DNA of 50,127 nucleotides, from contig CAMHPC010000003.1 in assembly GCA_946186945.1 (NCBI GenBank), forward strand, positions 1 to 50,127, in the 5' to 3' direction. Made by a program: the position numbers and the translations under genes. This DNA comes from an uncultured Prevotella sp. (GTDB lineage Bacteria; Bacteroidota; Bacteroidia; Bacteroidales; Bacteroidaceae). The notes under the pieces are model-generated. The model worked only from the letters and a program-made list of their open reading frames with translations. It ran no database searches and was not told the origin of the DNA. Positions 24,693 to 33,271 of this stretch are shown here, in pieces (positions within the stretch are counted from its first letter, which is position 1; every line of letters begins with the position of its first letter).

Positions 24693-24753
24693 AAGATTTA
24701 AAGATTTTTAACAATTTAAAGGTTTTAAGGACTTTAAGGACTTTAAAGCCTTT
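24693..24753. repeat. Degenerate tandem repeat with 9-bp period
   Basis: Six 9-mers in register, AAGATTTAA, AGATTTTTA, ACAATTTAA, AGGTTTTAA, GGACTTTAA, GGACTTTAA, followed by a partial unit. It is A/T-rich and non-coding. Like the array at 12521-12619 it lies between a terminator and a TACCTTTG promoter. Confidence 0.75.
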
Positions 24754-24754
24754 C

Positions 24755-24792
24755 AAAAAAAATAGCGCCCACTATTTCTCATAGTCGGCGCT
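24755..24792 (-). terminator. Terminator of the M23/LysM gene
   Basis: Minus-strand stem AGCGCC/GGCGCT plus ACTAT/ATAGT around a C-C mismatch and a 5-nt loop, followed by A then eight Ts. It lies about 30 nt past the stop codon at 24821 and is a classic intrinsic terminator. Confidence 0.9.
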
Positions 24793-24820
24793 TAGTATTT
24801 GATAGTCTTTTAGGAAAAGG

Positions 24821-25777
24821 TTATGAGTATCTTAGTATCTGTCCGGGGCGTACTCGCATAGACTCGCCCAGGTGGTTGAGTTTTACCAACTGTTCCACGC
24901 TGATGCCATGTTTGCGTGCTATGCTGTAAGCAGTCTCGCCTGCTTCTACCTTGTGGTAGCGCACACTGTTGCTTTGACTGTTGGCAGCGGTGTTGGTACT
25001 GGCAGTAGATTTGCCTGTCACGTCCTCGGGACGGTAGCCACCGCCGTCGTTTTTGCCGCGTGCACGTGTGGCGGCAGCCGACTCACGCTCTACTGTGCTT
25101 TTGCGGAACACGTACTCATCGCCAGTCACGTCTTGGTTCTTGAAGTCGAAGAACAGGGCGGGGTTGAGAGCCACGCCGCAGAGGCGTGTCTCGAAGTGCA
25201 GGTGCGAGCCTGTGCTACGTCCGGTGTTGCCACCCAGACCGATGGGGTCGCCTGCGCGCACCATTTGATTTTCTCGCACCAGATGTTTAGACATGTGTCC
25301 GTAGATGGTTTCCAGTCCGTTGTGGTGACGTATCACCACGTAGTTGCCATAGCCCTTTGCTTCGTAGCGCACCACGCGCACCTTGCCCGAGAAGGCAGCA
25401 CGTATGGTATCGCCTATGTACACCTTGATGTCGAGCCCCTTGTGCTGGCGTCCCCAGCGGGCACCGAAGTTGGAGGTGACCACCCTGCTGGGTGTAGGCA
25501 TGCAGAAGTGGCGCAGGTCTATGCGGTAGTTCTCGGGCAGTTCGGTAGCCTTGTGTGCATAGCGGTTGTCCCAGTCTTTATACAGTGCCGAGGCAGGGCT
25601 TTCTGCCTCTTCGCGCACCCTGATGCTGTTGAGTGCCAGTGTGTCCACTGCCTTCATCCTCTTATCTACTGGGGCCTGACGTGCCAGAAGGTCTTGACCC
25701 ATTACCGGACTTGCCGCACCCATGAGTACGACTGAAATAGCAAATGTCTTTATTGTCTTTGTAAAATGCATATTCAC
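24821..25777 (-). CDS. M23 peptidase with C-terminal LysM domain (NlpD/MepM-like)
   Basis: A 318-residue secreted cell-wall protein. A signal peptide covers about residues 1-27. The M23 domain follows, with zinc ligands His112 and Asp116 in HKGLDIKVY and His194 in the SHLHFE motif (His192-x-His194), with His161 as an additional active-site His. All core residues are present, so endopeptidase activity is plausible. A LysM peptidoglycan-binding domain spans residues about 273-317 ('YHKVEAGETAYSIARKHGIS'). The domain order (peptidase then LysM) is usual for Bacteroidetes. It has its own promoter and terminator. Confidence 0.93.
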   Translation of the reverse strand: MNMHFTKTIKTFAISVVLMGAASPVMGQDLLARQAPVDKRMKAVDTLALNSIRVREEAESPASALYKDWDNRYAHKATELPENYRIDLRHFCMPTPSRVVTSNFGARWGRQHKGLDIKVYIGDTIRAAFSGKVRVVRYEAKGYGNYVVIRHHNGLETIYGHMSKHLVRENQMVRAGDPIGLGGNTGRSTGSHLHFETRLCGVALNPALFFDFKNQDVTGDEYVFRKSTVERESAAATRARGKNDGGGYRPEDVTGKSTASTNTAANSQSNSVRYHKVEAGETAYSIARKHGISVEQLVKLNHLGESMRVRPGQILRYS

Positions 25778-25900
25778 GTTTTTAGTTCTACTTGGGGTAC
25801 TGAAGATTCCTTCTTTTCTTGTACAATCGTGATAGGCGTAGTGTCTAAGTGACTATAGCGTCTATTACTCCTTTGCTCAGTACTCTTTTAAATTCGGTGG

Positions 25901-25908
25901 CAAAGGTA
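25901..25908 (-). promoter_or_regulatory. Promoter -7 box of the M23/LysM gene
   Basis: TACCTTTG on the minus strand (25908-25901), about 120 nt upstream of the start codon. The 237-nt gap to recG otherwise holds no convincing gene; a frame of 75 codons that overlaps recG was rejected. Confidence 0.5.
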
Positions 25909-26014
25909 AGCATAAAAGATGAGAAGAGATAGAAGTTAACAGTTTTTAGGCATAGTTTAACAAAAGGTAGCGAGTGTAAATAAATCTTAAATTGCTGCCT
26001 TTTTGTCCCTCTTC

Positions 26015-28114
26015 CTATGATATGGCACCCCAGTTGATATGTATTTTTCGCAGAGCCGCCAGTCGGTCCCACAGCATCTGATACTCAGCACTTTTACATT
26101 CTGGGTCGGCGTCTACGATGCGTTGAGCCTCGTCGCGTGCCATCTGTACTATCTGTCCGTCGCGTGCTATGTCGGCTATCTTCAGGTCGAATGCCATGCC
26201 GCTCTGTTGCGTACCTTCCAGGTCGCCGGGTCCACGTAGTTTCAGGTCTGCCTCCGCTATCTCGAAACCATCGTTGGTGGAGCACATGATATCTATGCGT
26301 CGTGCCGTCTCCTTGGAGAGTTTCACGTTGGTCACGAGTATGCAGTATGACTGGTCGGCGCCGCGCCCTACACGTCCACGCAACTGGTGCAGTTGTGAGA
26401 GTCCGAAGCGTTGGGCATCGAGTATCACCATCACCGATGCGTTGGGCACGTTCACGCCCACCTCTATCACCGTGGTGGCAACGAGTATCTGTGTCTCGCC
26501 GTTTACAAACCGTTGCATCTCAGCCTCTTTCTCCTGCGGTTTCATGCGTCCGTGCACCTTGCTCAGGCGAAATTCGGCAAACACCTCCTGCAGTGCCACA
26601 AACCCCTCCTCCAGGTTTTTCAGGTCGCTCTTCTCGCTCTCCTGTATGAGAGGGAACACCACGTATACCTGCCGTCCCTCTCTCACCTGTCGTCTGATAC
26701 CCTCGTAGAGAGTGGAGAGTTGGTGGTCGTAGCGGTGCTGCGTATGCACGGGTTTCCTGCCTGGTGGCAGTTCGTCTATCACACTCACGTCCAGGTCGCC
26801 ATATAGGGTCATGGCGAGGGTGCGGGGTATGGGTGTAGCAGTCATCACCAGCACGTGTGGGGGGTTGGTGCTCTTGCTCCACAGTTTAGCACGTTGTGCC
26901 ACACCGAAGCGGTGTTGCTCGTCTACTATCGCCAGTCCCAGGCGGTGGAATATCACAGGGTCCTCTATCACGGCATGCGTGCCCACGAGGATATGCACCT
27001 CGCCATTGGCAAGAGCCTCGAGCACTGCCTCTCTGCGCTTGCCTTTCACTATGCCGGTGAGCAGTTCCACGCGTATGGGCATGTCGCCTATCATCTGGGT
27101 GATGGTCTGCAGGTGTTGCTCTGCCAGTATCTCCGTTGGTGCCATGATACATGCCTGATAGCCATTGTCCAAGGCAATGAGCATAGACATGAGTGCCACC
27201 AGAGTCTTGCCCGACCCTACATCGCCTTGCAACAGACGGTTCATCTGTCTGCCGCTGCCCACATCGCGCCGTATCTCGCGTATCACACGCTTCTGGGCAC
27301 CTGTCAGCGGGAAGGGCAGATGGTGGTGATAGAAGTTGTTGAACATATCGCCCACGTGAGCGAAGACGTAGCCCTTGTACTTACGCCTCTGGTCACTGGC
27401 ATAGCGCAGTATGTTGAGTTGCACGTAAAACAGTTCCTCAAACTTCAGGCGTTGTCTGGCTGCCTCCAGTTCGCGCGTGGTCTTAGGGCAGTGCACATGG
27501 CGCAGGGCGTCGTCTCTGCTCGCCAGTTGCAGGCGGCGCGTGATATATTCGGGCAGCGTTTCGGGCAGCGTCGTGGTCAGGCGGCCCAACAGTCCGCGCA
27601 CCATCTTCTCCATGCTGCGCGAGGTGAGTCCGCTGTTCTTCATCTTCTCCGTGGTGATGTAGTAGGGCTGCATGCCCATATCGCTCAGGTTCAGTTCACT
27701 CACCCTGTCTATCTCGGGGTGGGTAATCTGAAAGCGCCCGCCGTAGATGGTGGGTTTGCCAAACACGATGTACTCGGTGTCGGTCTGCAGACTCTTTGTG
27801 ATCTGTTGCACGCGCGTAAACCAAGTCAGTTCCACTATCCGCCCGTGACCATCGCTGAAGTGTCCCACCAGGCGCTGGCGGCGACCGTTCTCGAAGCGTT
27901 CGAAACTCAGTATCTTGCCCTTTAGTTGCACGAATGGCATGTCGGCTGTCAACTCGCTACTGGCGTATATCCTGCTGCGGTCCACGTACTTGTACGGGTA
28001 GTATTCCAATAGGTCGCCAAAGGTGTTGATATTGAGCTCTTTAGACAATATCTCCTTTCGCCGTGGACCTACCCCGGGTACGTAAACTACATCCTGTGCC
28101 AGCACGTCTATCAT
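26015..28114 (-). CDS. recG: ATP-dependent DNA helicase RecG
   Basis: Branch-migration helicase that regresses stalled forks and processes Holliday junctions. The 699-residue protein has the N-terminal wedge/OB domain with 'YVPGVGPRRKEIL' (residues 11-23), Walker A GDVGSGKT (297-304), DEQH box (398-401), the 'MTATPIPRTLAMTLYGDLD' segment, and C-terminal motifs including 'QLHQLRGRVGRG' and 'LRGPGDLEGTQQSGM'. All helicase motifs are intact. It lies 11 nt behind ispD in an operon with ispD and the DJ-1 gene. Confidence 0.97.
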   Translation of the reverse strand: MIDVLAQDVVYVPGVGPRRKEILSKELNINTFGDLLEYYPYKYVDRSRIYASSELTADMPFVQLKGKILSFERFENGRRQRLVGHFSDGHGRIVELTWFTRVQQITKSLQTDTEYIVFGKPTIYGGRFQITHPEIDRVSELNLSDMGMQPYYITTEKMKNSGLTSRSMEKMVRGLLGRLTTTLPETLPEYITRRLQLASRDDALRHVHCPKTTRELEAARQRLKFEELFYVQLNILRYASDQRRKYKGYVFAHVGDMFNNFYHHHLPFPLTGAQKRVIREIRRDVGSGRQMNRLLQGDVGSGKTLVALMSMLIALDNGYQACIMAPTEILAEQHLQTITQMIGDMPIRVELLTGIVKGKRREAVLEALANGEVHILVGTHAVIEDPVIFHRLGLAIVDEQHRFGVAQRAKLWSKSTNPPHVLVMTATPIPRTLAMTLYGDLDVSVIDELPPGRKPVHTQHRYDHQLSTLYEGIRRQVREGRQVYVVFPLIQESEKSDLKNLEEGFVALQEVFAEFRLSKVHGRMKPQEKEAEMQRFVNGETQILVATTVIEVGVNVPNASVMVILDAQRFGLSQLHQLRGRVGRGADQSYCILVTNVKLSKETARRIDIMCSTNDGFEIAEADLKLRGPGDLEGTQQSGMAFDLKIADIARDGQIVQMARDEAQRIVDADPECKSAEYQMLWDRLAALRKIHINWGAIS

Positions 28115-28125
28115 CTGTCTTTTGA

Positions 28126-28791
28126 TTATGCTTGTGCCAGCAGTGCCTCTGCCATCCTGAGGTCTGCCGGGGTAGTTATCTTTATATTCTCGCGGTTGCC
28201 CTCCACCAGTGTCACGGGGTGTCCGTAGTGTTCCACCACCGAGGCATCATCGGTAAAGGCATCGTCATACGGCTGACCGTATGCACTGCGGTGCAGTGAC
28301 AGGCGGAAAGCCTGCGGAGTCTGTACCAGACGGTATGCGTTGCGGTCTACCGTGCCCTCTTCCACATGCCGCAAAGTCTCCACCACCGGCACCACGGGTA
28401 TGGCGGCTCCCTTCTTGCGGGCAGTCTCCATGCAGCGCACTATCACCTGCTCGCTCACCAGGGGGCGCACCCCATCGTGTACTGCCACCACACCATCGGC
28501 ATCCTCGGGTATGGCAGCCAGGGCATTGGCTATGGAGTGGAAACGTGTGGCACCGCCATCGACCACGGTGACAGACAGTGAGAAACCATGCTCGCGACAC
28601 AACTGCTGCCACAGTGCCTGATGGTCGTGGGGCAGAGCCAGCACCATCTGTGCATGGGGCAGGGCCCGGGCAAAGCGTCGGATGGTGTGCATGAGCACCG
28701 GCATGCCACAGAGGGGCAGAAACTGTTTGGGTATGTCGCCGCCCATGCGCAGTCCCTTGCCGCCTGCCACTATGATGACATAGTCCATCAA
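28126..28791 (-). CDS. ispD: 2-C-methyl-D-erythritol 4-phosphate cytidylyltransferase
   Basis: MEP pathway enzyme forming CDP-ME from MEP and CTP. The 221-residue protein has the nucleotide-binding start 'IIVAGGKGLRMGGDIPKQFL' (residues 6-25), 'VAVHDGVRPLVS' and 'RLVQTPQAFRLSL', all diagnostic of IspD. The start overlaps the DJ-1 gene end by 4 nt (ATGA). It is not fused to IspF, which lies 12 kb away. Confidence 0.97.
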   Translation of the reverse strand: MMDYVIIVAGGKGLRMGGDIPKQFLPLCGMPVLMHTIRRFARALPHAQMVLALPHDHQALWQQLCREHGFSLSVTVVDGGATRFHSIANALAAIPEDADGVVAVHDGVRPLVSEQVIVRCMETARKKGAAIPVVPVVETLRHVEEGTVDRNAYRLVQTPQAFRLSLHRSAYGQPYDDAFTDDASVVEHYGHPVTLVEGNRENIKITTPADLRMAEALLAQA

Positions 28792-29357
28792 TCCTGTTTC
28801 ATCAGTCTGTTAAACATCATCCCCTCTTTGAGAGCCTCTACCTGCTCGCTGTCAGAGAAGAGACCAGCCAGTTCGTAGGCGTAGGGCAGGGCGGCGGCAG
28901 GACCGTTGGCAGTGATGATATTGCCATCGCGACACACCACATCGCCGGTGTAGATGCTCATGGCGGGGAAGGTGCTTTCGAAACCCGGGTAGCAGGTGGC
29001 ACGCCGCCCATCGAGCAGTCCGGCAGCGGCAAGCACCAAGGGAGCGGCACATATGGCACCGATGTAGCCGCCGCGTGACGCCTGGGCAGCCAGTGCCTGA
29101 TGCACCTCGGCACTATCGTTGAGATTGGTGGCGCCGGGCAGTCCACCTGGCAATAGAAGCAGGTCGGCATCGGCGAGGTCGGCATCTGCCAACAGACCGT
29201 CGGCGAGCACCGTCACACCATGAGCCGATGTCACCTCGCGCTCAGCGGTTATACTAAGTGTCACAACCTCGTGTCCTGCTCTGCGCAACACGTCTACTGT
29301 GGTCAGGGCCTCTATGTCTTCGAAGCCCACAGCAAGAAATTCATATACTTTTGCCAT
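28788..29357 (-). CDS. DJ-1/PfpI family protein
   Basis: A 189-residue DJ-1/ThiJ/YajL-like protein. The nucleophile elbow contains Cys103 in GAICAAPLVLA, and the supporting acidic residue is Glu13 in GFEDIEA; both match bacterial DJ-1 clade proteins, linked to oxidative stress protection and possibly to glyoxal repair. It carries no signal peptide. It is the first gene of an operon with ispD and recG, and is divergent from nadK. Confidence 0.92.
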   Translation of the reverse strand: MAKVYEFLAVGFEDIEALTTVDVLRRAGHEVVTLSITAEREVTSAHGVTVLADGLLADADLADADLLLLPGGLPGATNLNDSAEVHQALAAQASRGGYIGAICAAPLVLAAAGLLDGRRATCYPGFESTFPAMSIYTGDVVCRDGNIITANGPAAALPYAYELAGLFSDSEQVEALKEGMMFNRLMKQD

Positions 29358-29386
29358 GATATTTTTTTTATTTCGTGAAAAACTGC

Positions 29387-29394
29387 TAATTTTG
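29387..29394 (+). promoter_or_regulatory. Possible nadK promoter -7 box
   Basis: TAATTTTG at 29387-29394 points right; transcription would begin in or near the CTTCGCGAAG palindrome at 29403-29412, giving a leader of about 110 nt for nadK. It faces the DJ-1 promoter. Confidence 0.4.
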
Positions 29395-29402
29395 CAAATC
29401 TA

Positions 29403-29420
29403 CTTCGCGAAGCAAAGTTA
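29403..29420 (-). promoter_or_regulatory. DJ-1/ispD/recG promoter with CTTCGCGAAG palindrome
   Basis: -7 box TAACTTTG (29420-29413) directly followed on the minus strand by CTTCGCGAAG (29412-29403). This is the same composite as at 12492-12509. An alternative minus-strand box TAGATTTG (29402-29395) lies just downstream. The DJ-1 start codon is 46 nt past the palindrome. Confidence 0.5.
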
Positions 29421-29513
29421 GTAAAAAATCGCGGATAGTAGGGCATAGGACAAAAGAATTTATTCATTTTTACAAGAAACGACGCAGTTTCTGCTCAGCC
29501 TGGTGTAAGGACT

Positions 29514-30392
29514 ATGAACAAAAACCTCAGTTTCGCTATCTTCGGTAGCGTGTATCAGACAAAGCCCATCGCCTCTACGCAGCTTATACTCGACCTGCTG
29601 AGAGAGAGGGGAGCCACGGTCAGCGTAGACCGTGAGTATTACAAGTTTCTCAGGCGCGAGCAGTTGAACATGGACGGTGTGACGGCTTTCGACAGTCAGA
29701 ATTTCCAAGCCGACATAGTGATATCCATGGGAGGTGACGGCACCTTCCTGGAGGCAGCGGCACGTGTAGGCAGCCGATGCATACCTATCATGGGCGTGAA
29801 CATGGGCAGGTTAGGCTTCCTGGCAGATATCAGCCATGATGAGATAGCCTCAGCCATAGACGATGTCTATGCCCGGCACTACACCATAGAGGAGCATGCG
29901 GTGATATGTGTGGACTGCGAGGGCACACCCATACCGGGCTCGCCCTTCGCACTCAACGACATAGCGGTGCTCAAACGCGACGATGCATCGATGATCAGCA
30001 TATGTGCCTGCGTGGACGGCGACTACCTGGTGACCTACCAGGCAGACGGACTGGTGATAAGCACTCCCACCGGCAGCACTGCCTATTCACTGTCCAACGG
30101 CGGACCTATAGTGTGGCCGCGTGCCGATGTGCTGTGCCTCACCCCTGTGGCACCGCACAGCATGAACATACGTCCGATGGTGCTGCCCGACGACTCCGTC
30201 ATCACACTCGATGTGGAGAGCCGGTCGCACCAGTTCCTCGTTGCCGTGGACGGACGCAGCGCCCGCTGCACAGAGGGCACTACGCTCACCATACGCCGCG
30301 CAGCCTATACCGTGCATATACTCAAGAGACAAGGACAAACTTATTTCCGCACCCTGCGCGAGAAGATGATGTGGGGCAAGGATGTGAGATAA
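29514..30392 (+). CDS. nadK: NAD kinase
   Basis: Phosphorylates NAD to NADP using ATP or polyphosphate. The 292-residue protein has the catalytic GGDGT motif at residues 73-77 ('ISMGGDGTFLEAA'), the NE/D-like 'FALNDIAVLKRDDASMISI' region and the 'DGLVISTPTGSTAYSLSNGG' segment that binds NAD. The start at 29514 gives the family's normal N-terminus. It lies 14 nt ahead of an ABC transporter gene, with which it is probably co-transcribed. Confidence 0.96.
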   Translation: MNKNLSFAIFGSVYQTKPIASTQLILDLLRERGATVSVDREYYKFLRREQLNMDGVTAFDSQNFQADIVISMGGDGTFLEAAARVGSRCIPIMGVNMGRLGFLADISHDEIASAIDDVYARHYTIEEHAVICVDCEGTPIPGSPFALNDIAVLKRDDASMISICACVDGDYLVTYQADGLVISTPTGSTAYSLSNGGPIVWPRADVLCLTPVAPHSMNIRPMVLPDDSVITLDVESRSHQFLVAVDGRSARCTEGTTLTIRRAAYTVHILKRQGQTYFRTLREKMMWGKDVR

Positions 30393-30406
30393 CAACCAGA
30401 ACGACA

Positions 30407-32080
30407 ATGAGACTGAAAGAATATCTGCGCGCTCCCGACAGCAAGTATACCGTGCGCCAGATTGTGGGGTGGCTGTGGCGTGCATGGCGATGCAACCGCA
30501 CACAGGCAGTACTCAATGCCACGATAGGACTGGCAGGGGTAGGTGTGAGTCTGGCATCGGTATGGGCGGTGAAGCATGCCATCGACGTGGCATCGGGCAC
30601 CATCGAGGGCTCGGTATACTGGGCGGTGGCTATCATGGGCATGCTCATACTGGCAGAGTTTGCACTACATATAGCCGCTATATGGGTGAAAAACCTGCTC
30701 GGCATCAAGGCACAGAACCGCATGCAGCAACGTCTGCTCGACCGTCTGCTGCGCTCGCAGTGGCACGGCAGGGAACAGCGACACAGCGGCGACGTGCTCA
30801 ACCGACTGGAGTTTGACGTGAACAATGTGGTGAACTTCCTCACTGAGACCATACCCGGGGCGCTTAGCACACTGGCACTCTTCCTCGGTGCCTTCTTCTA
30901 CCTCTTCTCCATGGACAGCATGCTGGCATGCATCATCCTACTTATCATACCTGTTTTCGTGGTAATGAGCAAGGTGTATGTGCGCAAGATGAGGCAACTC
31001 ACCCGCGAGGTGCGCAACAGCGACAGCAAGGTGCAGAGCGTGCTGCAAGAGACCATACAGAACCGTATGCTGATAAAGACCATGGAGAGCGACTCGCACA
31101 TGGTGGACAGACTGGAGAGCACGCAGAGCGAACTGCGACAGAACGTGGTGAAACGCACCACCTTCTCCGTATTCTCCAACCTCATACTCAATTTCGGGTT
31201 TGCCCTGGGCTATCTCATCGCCTTCCTCTGGAGTGCCCTGCGACTGGCAGACAAGACCCTGACCTTCGGCGGTATGACGGCTTTCCTGCAACTGGTATCA
31301 AAGATACAGGGACCGGCACGCAACCTCACCAAACTGGTGCCTGCCTTCGTGTCGGTGTTTACCGCTGCCGAACGCCTGATGGAACTGGAGGAGAACCCCT
31401 TAGAAGAGCAGGGCGAGCCCATACCACTCAGTGCACCGTGTGGCGTGAGGGCAGTGGACGTGTGCTATGCGTACAATGACAAGGATGGCAACGTGATACA
31501 ACACCTCACGTTCGATTTCACCCCAGGCAGTTGCACTGCCATATTGGGCGAGACGGGAGCGGGCAAGACCACACTGGTGCGGATAATCTTGGCATTGCTG
31601 CGACCGCAGAGTGGCAGCATGTCGGTGTATGACGCAGAGAGGACAGAGAGTCTCACCCCACGGCTGCGCTGCAATTTCGTCTACGTGCCACAGGGCAATA
31701 CGCTGATGAGCGGTACGGTGCGCGACAATCTGCGCTTAGGCAAGATAGACGCTACGGAAGAGGAGATGGTGGAGGCACTAAGGAAGAGTTGCGCCGAGTT
31801 TGTGCTCGATATGCCGGAGAAACTGGACACCTCGTGTGATGAACAGGGTGGTGGACTAAGTGAGGGGCAGGCACAGCGCATAGCCATAGCACGCGCCCTG
31901 TTGCGCAACAGACCCATCATGCTCTTCGATGAGGCGACGAGCGCACTGGATCCCGAGACAGAGAAGCAACTGCTGCACAATATCCTCTCATCACACGACA
32001 AAACGGTGATCTTCATTACACACCGTATGGCAGTGGTGGACTACTGCGACCAGGTGCTGCGACTGAAAAAAGAGAACTGA
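30407..32080 (+). CDS. ABC exporter, fused permease and ATPase
   Basis: A 557-residue half-transporter, type IV/ABCB-like fold. The frame is open further upstream across nadK, but the start at 30407 (MRLKEYLRAPDSKYTVRQIV) is chosen since it falls 14 nt after the nadK stop and begins a normal exporter. Residues 1-320 hold about six membrane segments. The ATPase has Walker A GETGAGKTT, signature LSEGQAQRIAIARALL, Walker B PIMLFDEATSALD and the His switch in THRM. It would act as a homodimer or with an unlinked partner. The substrate is unknown; lipids, peptides or drugs are all possible. Confidence 0.92.
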   Translation: MRLKEYLRAPDSKYTVRQIVGWLWRAWRCNRTQAVLNATIGLAGVGVSLASVWAVKHAIDVASGTIEGSVYWAVAIMGMLILAEFALHIAAIWVKNLLGIKAQNRMQQRLLDRLLRSQWHGREQRHSGDVLNRLEFDVNNVVNFLTETIPGALSTLALFLGAFFYLFSMDSMLACIILLIIPVFVVMSKVYVRKMRQLTREVRNSDSKVQSVLQETIQNRMLIKTMESDSHMVDRLESTQSELRQNVVKRTTFSVFSNLILNFGFALGYLIAFLWSALRLADKTLTFGGMTAFLQLVSKIQGPARNLTKLVPAFVSVFTAAERLMELEENPLEEQGEPIPLSAPCGVRAVDVCYAYNDKDGNVIQHLTFDFTPGSCTAILGETGAGKTTLVRIILALLRPQSGSMSVYDAERTESLTPRLRCNFVYVPQGNTLMSGTVRDNLRLGKIDATEEEMVEALRKSCAEFVLDMPEKLDTSCDEQGGGLSEGQAQRIAIARALLRNRPIMLFDEATSALDPETEKQLLHNILSSHDKTVIFITHRMAVVDYCDQVLRLKKEN

Positions 32081-32093
32081 GCGCAGACCGGTG

Positions 32094-33137
32094 TCAGAAA
32101 CCTTCGCGGAGGAAGTCGAGTGCTTCCTCTATTTTTTTTGTCGTCACGTGACGGTCCAACTGTATCTGCCCTATGCCGGAGAGAAGAGTGAAATTTATCT
32201 CGCTGCCGCGGTTCTTCTTGTCGTGCTGCATGTACTGGAGCAGGGTGGGGTAGTCATCGCAGGTGATGGCAGGTGTGCCGTAATACTCGCGTATGAACTG
32301 GGCAGTCTGGTGCAGACGGTCGGTGGGGAAGTCGCAGTCTACGGCACTGAGGTATAGTTCTGCCACCAGTCCCCAAGCCACGGCATAGCCATGTAGTACC
32401 GGTTGGTGGGTGAGAGCCCACGACTCCAGGGCATGCCCCACGGTATGCCCCAGGTTGAGGGCTTTGCGCAGTCCACGCTCGTGGGGGTCCTGTGCCACTA
32501 TCCGCTCCTTCACTGCCACGCTCTCTGCCACCATGGTCTGCAGCAGTTGCATGTTGGGCTCATGCAGCGGAAAGTGCACCAGTGCACTCCATGCCTGGCT
32601 GTCGCTTATCAGACCGTGTTTCAGCATCTCGGCATACCCAGAACGTATGTTTTCCGCATCGAGGGTATTGAGAAACCGGGTGTTGAGCAGCACATATCGT
32701 GCATCGGAAAAGGCACCAATCTCGTTCTTTAGTCCGCGGAAGTTTATGCCGGTCTTGCCACCCACCGAAGCATCGACCATGGCAAGCAGTGTGGTGGGTA
32801 TGTTGATGCAGGCAATGCCACGCTTGAAGGTGGCAGCCGCAAAGCCGCCCAAGTCGGTCACCATGCCGCCACCGAGGTTTACCATACACGAATGGCGTGT
32901 GGCACCACCTTCGCCCAATTCTTGCCATACCTGACTGAGTGTGTCGAGGTTCTTGTGACTGTCGGTGGCTCCTATCACTATCTCCGTGGCATGTGCCAAT
33001 GGTTTGTCTACCAGTGGCTTGCACAGAGCATGCGTATGTTCATCGGTGAGCAGGAAGAGACGGTCGGGCGATATGTCGTGCAGTGCCTGAGAGATAGTCT
33101 CCTCCAGATTGTTGGCTATTATCACTTGTTGTGCCAT
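32094..33137 (-). CDS. aroB: 3-dehydroquinate synthase
   Basis: Second step of the shikimate pathway: DAHP to 3-dehydroquinate, using NAD and a divalent metal. The 347-residue protein has the NAD-binding 'NLGGGMVTDLGGFAAATFKRG', then 'IPTTLLAMVDASVGGKTGIN', and the metal-ligand region 'NLGHTVGHALE'. It is monocistronic and convergent with the ABC gene (13-nt gap). It has a good promoter at 33163-33194. Confidence 0.97.
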   Translation of the reverse strand: MAQQVIIANNLEETISQALHDISPDRLFLLTDEHTHALCKPLVDKPLAHATEIVIGATDSHKNLDTLSQVWQELGEGGATRHSCMVNLGGGMVTDLGGFAAATFKRGIACINIPTTLLAMVDASVGGKTGINFRGLKNEIGAFSDARYVLLNTRFLNTLDAENIRSGYAEMLKHGLISDSQAWSALVHFPLHEPNMQLLQTMVAESVAVKERIVAQDPHERGLRKALNLGHTVGHALESWALTHQPVLHGYAVAWGLVAELYLSAVDCDFPTDRLHQTAQFIREYYGTPAITCDDYPTLLQYMQHDKKNRGSEINFTLLSGIGQIQLDRHVTTKKIEEALDFLREGF

Positions 33138-33162
33138 GAGTACATCTATAGGTTTGCGGTTG

Positions 33163-33194
33163 CAAAAGTAACTAAATCTGCAGATATTGACAAA
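33163..33194 (-). promoter_or_regulatory. aroB promoter
   Basis: -7 box TACTTTTG (33170-33163) and -33 TTTG (33194-33191), 20-nt spacer, minus strand. The start codon is 26 nt downstream of the -7 box. Confidence 0.65.
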
Positions 33195-33206
33195 TCAAGA
33201 GGATAG

Positions 33207-33244
33207 AAAAAACATAGTGGCATGCAACCTCGGTTGCATGCCAC
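33207..33244 (-). terminator. Terminator of the alpha-amylase gene
   Basis: Perfect 13-bp arms GTGGCATGCAACC / GGTTGCATGCCAC (33217-33229, 33232-33244), followed on the minus strand by TATG and a run of Ts. It lies 27 nt past the amylase stop codon. Confidence 0.9.
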
Positions 33245-33271
33245 CTGTGTATCAAGAAGTGGTGAAGACCG

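Noticed and set aside
25845..26072. 75-codon minus-strand frame downstream of recG
   Set aside because: It overlaps the end of recG in another frame, contains the M23 gene's promoter region, and has no recognisable domain or signal.
26855..27925. 356-codon plus-strand frame opposite recG
   Set aside because: It is one of many long antisense frames (others oppose porU, murA, susC) rich in His/Val/Gln with no domains; they result from codon bias of the real genes.
29906..30406. N-terminal extension of the ABC exporter frame across nadK
   Set aside because: The translated part is out-of-frame nadK sequence; the exporter begins naturally at 30407.
33217..33244. Perfect inverted repeat as an attachment site or IS end
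   Set aside because: Its position after the amylase stop and the following T-run fit an intrinsic terminator, and no transposase or integrase is nearby.
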